From assembly GCF_000143415.4 (NCBI RefSeq), contig NW_003314331.1, forward strand, positions 367,507 through 431,506: a stretch of DNA of 64,000 nucleotides, written 5' to 3'. A program made the translations under genes and the position numbers. Origin of the DNA: Selaginella moellendorffii (Eukaryota; Streptophyta; Lycopodiopsida; Selaginellales; Selaginellaceae). The notes beneath the pieces are model-generated. The model ran no database searches and was not told the origin of the DNA. It saw only the letters and a program-made list of their open reading frames with translations. This document shows, in pieces, positions 55,690 to 64,000 of this stretch (its first letter is position 1; each line of letters opens with the position of its first letter).

Positions 55690-56857
55690 AGCTCAATGTG
55701 CCTATGGGTCTGATGCCTCTACGGAGGAAAAGACCAAGAAGTGGTATGTCTAGCTTTGCTTTGACAATCTTAAACACTCACTCAGCTTTTTTTCATTTTC
55801 TTCTTCTTTTCCTAGATGAATATTTGAACCAAGAAGCAGAGAATGCAAAGACATTGTCTCTGCGACAGCATGTGATGTCCCCACCATGCTTCCGGAACCT
55901 TTTGTTAACAGTGATGTGTTTCCTAAGAGAGCTAGGCAGGGTATATTGTTATTTTTCATTTTTCTTTCATAACTTTGGTATTCTCATACAGGATGTGTCT
56001 CTGCTTTTGGCTCTTCATTGCATTACCATGAGGAGTTCCATCAAATCAAGGTATTTGTGGTGCATAGAATTTGTATGATCTTCATTCTTACTCCACTGTT
56101 AGGAAATAGGATGAGGCGATTTCAGCTATGTTTATAAAGTTCTCAAAAGACTTGGCAGCTGCCTATATGCTGTAAAGCATTCCAATTGGCATCTGCTAAA
56201 TGAGGGAGATCGTTTTGTCACTATATTCAAGAGACTATGATATTGATTTGGCAAATTTTTCTCTTTGCAGGAGGAAAGCACTAAGAGAAGTTTAGGCACT
56301 TTCATGTCTTGGTGAGTTGGCTTTTTTCTTTCAGTATTACCACTGGCTTCCTCAAAACTTATCTAGCTTCCAGGTTACCATGAAAACGTAGTGTGTTACT
56401 TCTCTTCATGGTTCGAGAATGACTTTTTGTATATCCAAATGGAGCTGTGTGAGACAAATCTACAAGACGAGAGCCTTGCATGGACATTCACGGAGAAGAA
56501 GCTGACCGAGGTGATGTTTCAAGTAAGCAGCTCAATTGTGTTCTTTTCTTAGTTTGTTATGCATGGCAGCTCTTAAACGCTTTGAAGCACTTACACTCGC
56601 ACAGCCTTGCTCACCTAGACGTGAAGCCCAACAACATCTACATCCGTAATCGCGTCTACAAGATTGGTGACTTTGGCCTCACTAGTCAAATTGATGGAAC
56701 CATTTCCATCAAGGATGGCAACTCAAGATATCTCTGTAAGGAACCAACTCCCCGAGATGTCGTAGGCCAAAGGATCCCCGAAAGCTTGACCGAAATGACA
56801 AAGAGTTCATCGGATGGGACCGAGTCGAAGATTGAGTCGATGCATACTCGAGTCTAG
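55690..56857 (+). pseudogene. WEE1: WEE1-like kinase, truncated and broken
   Basis: Exon-like blocks in order: VMSPPCFRN (about 55870), which runs into a one-base frame loss before FVNSDVFPKRARQ; RRKALREV (56273-56292); YHENVVCYFSSWFENDFLYI then QMELCETNLQDESLAWTFTE (56373-56520); and after a good GT..AG intron LLNALKHLHSHSLAHLDVKP, NNIYIRNRVYKIGDFGL (56567-56690). These match plant WEE1, the kinase that inhibits CDKs at the G2/M and DNA-damage checkpoints (family knowledge). Lesions: the frameshift near 55900, TAG at 56293-56295 after REV, and loss of everything beyond the activation segment (IKDGNSRYL, then unrelated sequence). The HLDVKPNN and DFG motifs are still present, so the copy died recently. 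Confidence 0.82.
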
Positions 56858-56879
56858 AATACCACCAAGGAAACAACTC

Positions 56880-57640
56880 TAGAAAAAGTTCACGGTATTC
56901 ACACTATGTGAGAAATGCACCAATTTAAATGAGTTAGGGGTAACCTCTTTGTCTAATGCTGATGCGCTACCAACTCAAACACCTTCCGACCGTCGCCGAC
57001 AAGGAAATGACCAACAGAGTCAGCCACCCTTGCTGCTCTGGGAGCCACCCAGCTTAAAAAAGTGTGATATGCCCTTGCCCACAAAGACATAGAGAAAGAA
57101 GCCAGAGGCCCCAACCCTCCTGAGCAAAGAAACCAAACCCGTCGGTAAAGTTTAGATAGACTACTGTAAACAGGCAGTTAGAGTTGTTTACACGGTCACA
57201 CCCTTTTGAACGAAATAAGGAATATCGACAGAGAGGCGGGTGATGTGACCAGTTGACAGTAGTTACCCCATGACTAGAGATTTCACCATGCACACGAAGT
57301 GCCGAAGCTAGGCTGCCTATACTGGCTGCAATTCAAAGATCAATATATAGACAATATCAAAGTCATAGACAATGATATCTTAGAGTGTTAATTATTTGTA
57401 AATATATCTTAGATTAAAACATAAAAGTATTCCAAGTAAGTTATCATCTGATAAACTAATATGACAGTATAGGAACCACGAAAATCATCATAATCGGTAA
57501 ACATAGGAATCACCATCCAACAAAATTCAATAGCAAATATATCATCAAGGAAACTCATGTGAGACACAAAATCCCTAGGCCCCAAAGTGGAGCCAGAAGG
57601 GTGCCATGTGGTAGTGGCCGAAGCGAAAGCTAAACAAGCA
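56880..57640. other. Intergenic, possible retrotransposon flank
   Basis: No gene. A segment at about 56940-56990, read on the minus strand (gagttggtagcgcatcagca), resembles the A-box part of a tRNA-derived repeat, but no full cloverleaf can be drawn. Confidence 0.35.
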
Positions 57641-57769
57641 TAACATGTTTGGACCAAAAGCTCCGACTTGAAAAGTTGAGAGTGGGAGTGGAACTCCCAA
57701 CAAAGTGCTCGAGGAATGAGCACGAAGCGAGCAATGAGCGAGGCTCCAAAAAATGGACCCAAAAGGACC

Positions 57770-58250
57770 AACACATGACACGTGGAAGTGTCCGAGATGG
57801 ACCCGAGTTGGAGTCTGAGGTGGAGTCTGAGATGGAGTCCAAGATGGAGTCCGAGATGGACCCAAGCTGGAGTCCAAGTTGGAGTCCGAGATGGAGTCCG
57901 AGATGGACCCAAGTTGGAGTCCGAGTTGGAGTCCGAGATGGAGTCCAAGATGGAGTCCAAGATGGAGTCCGAGATGGACCAAGACGGAGTCCGAGATGGA
58001 CCGAGACGGAGTCCGAGATGGAGTCTGAGATGGACCGAGACAGAGTCCGAGATGGAGTTCGAGAGGGACTCGAGATGGAATCCGAGATGGAGTCTGAGGT
58101 CGAGACTGAGACCGGGACCGAGACCGGGACCGGGACCGAGACCGAGACCGAGATCAGGACTGAGACCGAGCCCGAGCCCGAGCCCGAGTCCGAGTCCGAG
58201 CCTGAGGTCGAGTTCGAGTCCGAGTCCGAGTTCAAGTCTGAGAGGGTGAA
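57770..58250. repeat. Degenerate GAG-triplet minisatellite, open on both strands
   Basis: A repeat built on 12 and 15 bp variants of gagtccgagatg and gagatggacccaag, changing to gagaccgagaccggg and gagcccgagtccgag to the right. All variants keep multiples of three and avoid stops, so long Glu/Ser/Met/Asp-rich (plus) and Leu/Gly/Ser/Asp-rich (minus) frames appear. These are products of the repeat, not evidence for a protein. Confidence 0.85.
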
Positions 58251-58299
58251 AGCCCAAAGCATTCGTCTCCCAAACCCTGGGGGGTTTGGTGAGCTCCAA

Positions 58300-59230
58300 A
58301 AGTATAGTAAGGGGGAGGACTGCAGTGGAGCCAGTTTAGACAGGAAAGGCTAGTTTGGCCTAGGAAGGCTGTACCCAATGTTGGGTTATGAGCTGCCCAC
58401 TAGGAAGTCCAAGACTAGAGTGAACACGGACTGACAAGCGGTGGTGAAGTGTTCAAGAGCCGGCTCTAGTTCCCTTGGGAGATCAACTGGCTGATGCTCC
58501 TAGTCCAAGTGTGAGTGGCACTACCTATTTGGATACCTAGCGTGGCTCAATGGAACCTCGCTCTAAGCCCATGGCTAGAGCACCTAAAGGCGGAAGGCGG
58601 GGAGAGTACCCATGAGGCCCGCGTAGGGCCACAGTGTTCCGAAATGTTGTCCCAAAGTCCCAGTCTGTGGAAAAGAAGAGGAGTAGCCCTCCGGTGTGGT
58701 GACCAAGGACACAGTCACACAGTGAGGAAGTCCTAGAGGACAGTGGGACTTAGTGGTCGGGCTCGTGGGCCTTGATCTAGTGGCAGTGTTGGCAAACATG
58801 GCCAAGGATAGAAAAGGACTTGGTGGAAACCAGAATGGAGATATTGGGGAAGGCTATTCTCCATGTTTGTGGGCATCCTAAGGATGCTAAAGAGTGGATC
58901 TGGGACGACCACTCATGGGAGAATGGCCTAGTCTTGAAGAGACGGGATTGCAATGCAGGTGGTGTTAGACCACCGATGTGACCAAGGTGAATGAGCGTAG
59001 CCTAGCGTAATGGGCTCATATGTCGGTGGTACCTTGGGGTATCGGTCATGGGATCAGACACGTGGAGCACTTGGACCAAGTGCAAAGGTTGAGTGGCAAG
59101 GATGCCATTCTCGGGGCTAGCAAGCCCAAGTCCAAAATAGGACTTATGGAGGTTGTGAGTGAGACTTCTCCAAGTGGTCGGAGGTGTGGTTAAGTGACTA
59201 AAGTAGAATGGAAAAATTAATCGCTTACAA
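58300..59230 (+). other. Possible plus-strand LTR start behind a purine tract
   Basis: agtaagggggagga (about 58304-58318) followed by ctgcagtggagccag looks like a polypurine tract and the start of a 3' LTR. The following G-rich, non-coding 0.9 kb has no repeats of itself in the window, so the LTR cannot be confirmed or closed. Confidence 0.35.
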
Positions 59231-62200
59231 CTCAATAATGAAACCTAACTACCGAGGATGGCAACAAACAGTTTACTAAAGATAACTCAAAGAACATAGA
59301 GTATCATTGACTAATAAGCATTATGATCGCGAATGTATCTTCTGAAGGAAATAACATCCCAATCTATCAAAGTTAACTTGAGCAATAATCAACAAAATAA
59401 AATGATTGCAGCAAAACCAACAAACACTCATTCATGCCAACTATCACACTAGCCAATCTAAATAGATCCCAGTCAATAATACCAAGGAACTCAAGTTGCT
59501 TAAGTAAGTGTTAGCAACATCCTACTGATGTCTCAAACCCAAAAGACCAATCCAAAGCAAACCACAAATAACATATGGTATTGCGAAAAACCATAAACCA
59601 CCAAGGAGAACAATTAACTATTATGAAAGAACATCAATCATCCCACCAATGAGGAGATACATAATCATCATCGAAGAAACAATCTACCATCCCAAAGAAC
59701 AGTAAATCATTTTATACCAACAATAATCAAGCAAAACCTTTTGACAGTGATAATCAACTATCCTAGATGACAGTCAATCATCACCAATGATTGCTAGATG
59801 TAAATATTAACTTCAACAGTGAAGTTATGAGCTAAAATGCCGTCCCCCAACAACTCCGAACAAATAGAATAATAAGCATAAAATTCAAAGAACCAAAAGC
59901 TTGAAGAAGCTTATAGCTAAGTCTTGTCTAACAATAATCACGAGTCTTACATGAACTAATTTCAATGCTAAAGAAGAAATCATGGTATAACCCACAATAC
60001 CCTCTTCAACACATCCATAAGCAAAACTTCATAATGCTAAAGCTAATGAAGAGTATATCTGCATCAACCCAAAAGCTAAGTACAATAGAGTTATGCTCAA
60101 CAAGTGATTATCAAATCGATCCTCCATGAATCCATTTTTAGCACGACATAACTCACTTCGTAACAAGCACAAGGAGAATCATCAATGATCAATATATCCC
60201 AACTCAAATCCAACAAAGAGTCAAATATTTCAATATCAATCACTAACTCTCTCTCACATAGAATTAATATAGTTCATGACTGAATCACTTTTAAAGGAAA
60301 AGCCAAAGCTGAACCCTCTACTAAATAGTCTCGTCTAGAACATAATTAACTCAAACTTGCCACTCAGTTTGTTTAAACGTCAACACAATTGCTAATTAGC
60401 AAATGCACAAATGCTAATAACACAAAGCCATAGCCAAATCATCAACACTATCTTCATCAAGACTAATGAAACTCAATATCATCCTACGAAGAAGACATCT
60501 CATTTCACTCAAATCTCAACATCAATAATGTCAATGACAAGACATCACTTCAGTGTCATCAACACCATAACAAAGCTAGAAGAAAGCACGAATGAATCAC
60601 CACCCAAAACTTCCTAGCAACTAAGCTAACTAAGGTCAAAGATACTTTATCTAGTATTCGAGACCAATCTTTTAGCAAAACTTAGTTACAGATAACACAT
60701 AATCAAGGAATGAATCACCACATCCAAAATTCAATAAAATCTAACACCATAGACTAAACGTCACCAAATGATATCGACAAAGGTAGAATCGATATGCCAA
60801 CATGGAAAACCCATGTAAGTATAATGACATGATCTTTCACAACACCATCCGATAAAGCAAGCCCATCACTGCTAAATCGTTATCGAGCGAAGCAAGTGTC
60901 AAACAGTCCTCGACAAAGTCTACAAGCAATCATTAGTTGTCAAACAACTGACAATCACTCTTTCAACTTGCCTTCACAAGACCCAAACACTAAACTCATG
61001 CCATCAAGTTATATACTTGTCCAATAGTAACGTAATACCTCATGTACGAGATATAGGTTCATGGACAAGCACGAACTAAATAACCACTCAAATCCAACTC
61101 AACCGAAATAAGCTCACTAATGCATTTAGCCAATAGCTCTGAACATGCCTTAAAGAGGCTAGCTATGCATGATCAACACTTAGTCGAAACTAAAGTGAAG
61201 ACCATAAGATGGACTCATATCAGTACACAACCTCCTCATAGACAAAGCTATAGTACGGGTACCAACATCTCAACCTCAAACAACTAAGTTAAATATCACC
61301 ATCTTTAGCCAAGGTGCAGGGCCACCAAGACCAAGTCAAGATCAGTGAGAGCTTACTACTCTCATAGAGTTTTAACAAAATGCAAGGTGCAACCTGCCAC
61401 TGAGCATAATACTACAAAAGAAAGGCACAAGAGTCACCCTTCTTAGAAAAGCACAACGGCCACTTTTCTACACCAACTCTAAACTCTATCAAACTCAATA
61501 GCTTTATCCTCAAGAAGTCAACACCCCTTTCGGGCTGCATCATACAAACTATTTACTAAGGTCTAAACCAACTAAAGTCAACTCCAACCTTTTCACTAGT
61601 TTGTACTGGCTTATGAAAATGGAATGGTTTTCGGGCAAAATGATTAACAGATCAGCCATTGGAAAAGCCTAAGAAAATTTGTGGAAAATTTTCCATCCTA
61701 GAGAAAGAATGCCTCCTAATTTAGGAATGCAAACTTTCAAGACAACCAACTTCCTCCTACTAACAATTTCACATAGGTTCACCTCATCACAAATTCTTAT
61801 GATCCATCAATATGCTTAAGCATCGAACCTCTTTGCCCATTTTCCGAATCCAACACCGACATCCGCAAAGTGCTAAATGAACATCCAAGGCTTGATCATG
61901 AAGACCATATCTTCGGACATTCACATTGCACTTCAACCACCTTCAAGATCTAATGTGAAGCCAAAACACTAACAAAGAAAAATGACATGGAAAATCAAAT
62001 ATTAAAGAAAATTCTTCATCACTTGAACAACAATGCTACTTCCACTAACACAAGTGCTAGCAAATGTCAATGCCTCAATTACATACCTTCTCCATCCAAC
62101 AATCTACTCCAAGTGCTAACAGATCAACCAATGAGCTATAGCAAATGAATGCTACAACCCTTTTATAACACCTCATGGGCAAACTCTCAAGGAAACAAGG

Positions 62201-63426
62201 TACCAACTTAAACTTAGCATAATAGACCACTATCGAGAATCCAGTCAAAGCTACTACAATGCTACTATATGTAAGTAGACTAGCTTCACTATCAACCACT
62301 TTGGGGTTGATCATCATTTAACTAAGTAACTTCGTAAACACATTACTCATCATCACATGGATATGATATAAAATTACAACGACTTGATCATCAATCAAGC
62401 AACATCTGTGTCATTACTTCAAAGGTTCATGTGACTATCAAGTGCCAACTCAATTCAACAAAATGCAACATAAATGCCACACTTCACCGATAGAGATTAC
62501 GACACCTAACACCATTAACTTTTGTTCACAACATGGACAAGCTCATGCCACTCTCTTTCCGACCAAAACTCAAAACTAATCCAACACCAAGCTACTCAAG
62601 GAGCAATAACAAGGTTCCCCGGAGAAGAATTGAGCATTGCAACTTAAGTTTTCCAATAGCAAGCCCAAACTAAATGGTTTAGCATTTCACCACTATTCAT
62701 CCCACGACTCATCACTTGCAAGACCATCATTTCCAACATACATCAAAGTAGGGACTCTTGATTGCATAATGTGAACACGAGCAATGAGTGAACACTTCGT
62801 TGCAAATCGTGTCTCAAGAAGAGAAAATGATTTACGTGTTTGATACTTTGTCCCTAATGACTCTCTTTTCGGTCTCATCTTTAACTAAACCTTAAGTTTG
62901 CTTTCGCACTGCCTTCAATCCAATCCAAGAAAAGTTTATGAGAGAGCACCGCAATGACTACTTGAACCAATAGACTAATCCTTATAGTCTTGATTGATCC
63001 ACTTGTAAACATGCTTAGGAAGGATCCACTAGTGCCGTGCTAAACAGCTATGGACCAGCCTATTTACCACTCATTGCAAACCCAGGGAAGGTTTACTTTC
63101 ACTTATGGTACATGGAACAACTCACAAAACCACCAATAGGCTAACATCAATCCTGCCAACTCAAAATGTAACTTTGAGTTGCTAATGTGCCTCACTCACG
63201 AGCCTAATCACCTTTTTATTCTATATTATTTGAGCTTGCTCTTGGGCTCATAAGATGGACTGAGTTGTTCCGTTTGCATGAGTTTTTGAACCAAATCCAT
63301 ACCCAAGGAACAATTGCGAAGTCTTAGCACCCAAACGTGTACCCACTTGGATCATCGTTTTCATCTCTGCATATGCAACGAGACTAGTTGCCCAATCTCA
63401 TTGAATAGTACTCGCTGAGACTTATC
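59231..63426. other. G-poor non-coding stretch, probably retrotransposon interior
   Basis: For about 4.2 kb the plus strand is rich in A and C and poor in G, with no open frame above 80 codons and no recognisable gag or pol motif. It abuts a minus-strand primer site and LTR at 63427, so it fits the non-coding interior of a large non-autonomous element (inference). Confidence 0.5.
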
Positions 63427-63437
63427 CTCTGATACCA
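63427..63437 (-). promoter_or_regulatory. Initiator-Met-type primer binding site
   Basis: The minus strand reads TGGTATCAGAG, two bases inside the LTR end at 63440. Same sequence and spacing as the site at 22318. Confidence 0.55.
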
Positions 63438-63439
63438 AA

Positions 63440-64000
63440 TGTAGTGCATGTGGTTTTTACCCTTTATCCTATGGTGATTTACCATAGGATAACACCACGA
63501 AGTGGAACCTAAACCCTCTTTGTGCCACGTGATAGATGCCATGTGTCACATGCCATGTGTCCAACAGACAGTGGTGTGGAACCCGAGTTTCAGGGCCTTG
63601 GGCCACTGAACGAAGGAACAGTGCCAAACTCCCAAGCATGGAGCCAAGGAGTGACAAGACTAAACCACGAAGCAACTTCTGAGCATATAGCCCAAGGAGC
63701 GAAGGGATAGGGGCACGGAGCGACTTAAAATAGTCCTAGAGTATCCAACATCCCAATGCCAGGACCAACATGCAAAATAGAGCTCAATGGAGTCTGGTAC
63801 TATTTCAGTATACTGGTGGCCTAACGTGAGGATATGGGTACTCCACCAGCTAACATGGAGTGGAACTTAGGCTTAGACCCAAGCCAGACGCAAAACAAGG
63901 ACAGGCACGCAAGCAAGAGCTAAACTATACCTCAGGTTGGTCAACCATGCCCAACCTACCCACTATCCCCACTATACATTTGGAACCCCCCACAGCAGCA
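63440..64000 (-). mobile_element. LTR of a minus-strand retrotransposon, cut by the window end
   Basis: Starts TGTAGTGCATG on the plus strand next to the primer site and continues at least to the window end without a clear terminus. It contains a perfect 12-bp hairpin (63464-63475 with 63481-63492) and is non-coding. The matching second LTR is not seen to the left in the window. Confidence 0.5.
63464..63492. other. Perfect 12-bp inverted repeat inside the LTR
   Basis: ttatcctatggt - gattt - accataggataa: twelve paired bases around a five-base loop, about 25 bp from the inner LTR end. It may fold in the RNA near the 3' end of the repeat region. Confidence 0.85.

Noticed and set aside
56940-56990. 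tRNA gene or SINE head on the minus strand
   Set aside because: Only an A-box-like piece (gagttggtagcgcatc) is present; no anticodon arm or B box can be paired.
57409-58299. 296-codon Leu/Gly/Ser-rich minus-strand protein
   Set aside because: Produced by the stop-free minisatellite; no start context or family.

Overview
The window looks like nuclear DNA of a land plant, most likely a lycophyte of the Selaginella type (inference). Genes have very short introns (about 45-110 bp, GT..AG), GC-balanced exons and AT-rich intergenic DNA. The recognisable families are plant ones: an S-domain receptor kinase, LIP5/VTA1, SKIP, fimbrin, WEE1, PPR and a PQ-loop transporter. No organellar, bacterial or tRNA/rRNA gene was recognised.

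Region by region. 0.5-1.1 kb: decayed Myb/SANT-like transposon-associated gene. 1.2-3.2 kb: THUMP-domain RNA methyltransferase. 4.1-6.2 kb: plant-conserved protein of unknown function. 6.0-10.1 kb: tandem duplication carrying a newly inferred two-exon gene for a 76-residue protein, intact in both copies. 10.4-15.0 kb: intact S-domain receptor kinase plus a decayed tandem copy; a third decayed copy lies inverted at 17.7-19.2 kb. 15.1-17.7 kb: short intronless SKIP-like gene and a six-exon LIP5/VTA1 gene. 19.2-23.6 kb: AT-rich, with an LTR-like segment. 23.8-26.0 kb: twelve-exon PQ-loop transporter gene.

26-56 kb is a gene-family nursery. Three broken 'type 1' copies (26.2, 28.6, 38.9 kb) and three intact two-exon 'type 2' copies (30.1, 47.8, 54.3 kb) belong to one family I cannot name. 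Each type 2 gene sits at the edge of a cassette that also holds a dead fimbrin, a small Cys-rich protein gene inside the fimbrin and an opposite-strand coding-like exon. Cassettes A (30.1-35.5 kb) and B (47.7-50.7 kb) have the same orientation. C (50.7-55.2 kb) is inverted against B, giving an inverted repeat with arms of about 3 kb around a 1.5 kb spacer. Type 2 genes stay open in all three cassettes, the Cys-rich gene only in B, and fimbrin in none. A 0.74 kb terminal-inverted-repeat element sits in A only.

55.7-56.9 kb: truncated WEE1 kinase pseudogene. 57-64 kb: retrotransposon-like DNA with a coding-like minisatellite, a 4 kb G-poor stretch and, at the right end, a minus-strand LTR with an initiator-Met-type primer site.

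Exon boundaries were set by hand from splice motifs, reading-frame continuity and remembered family sequences. No alignment or search was run.
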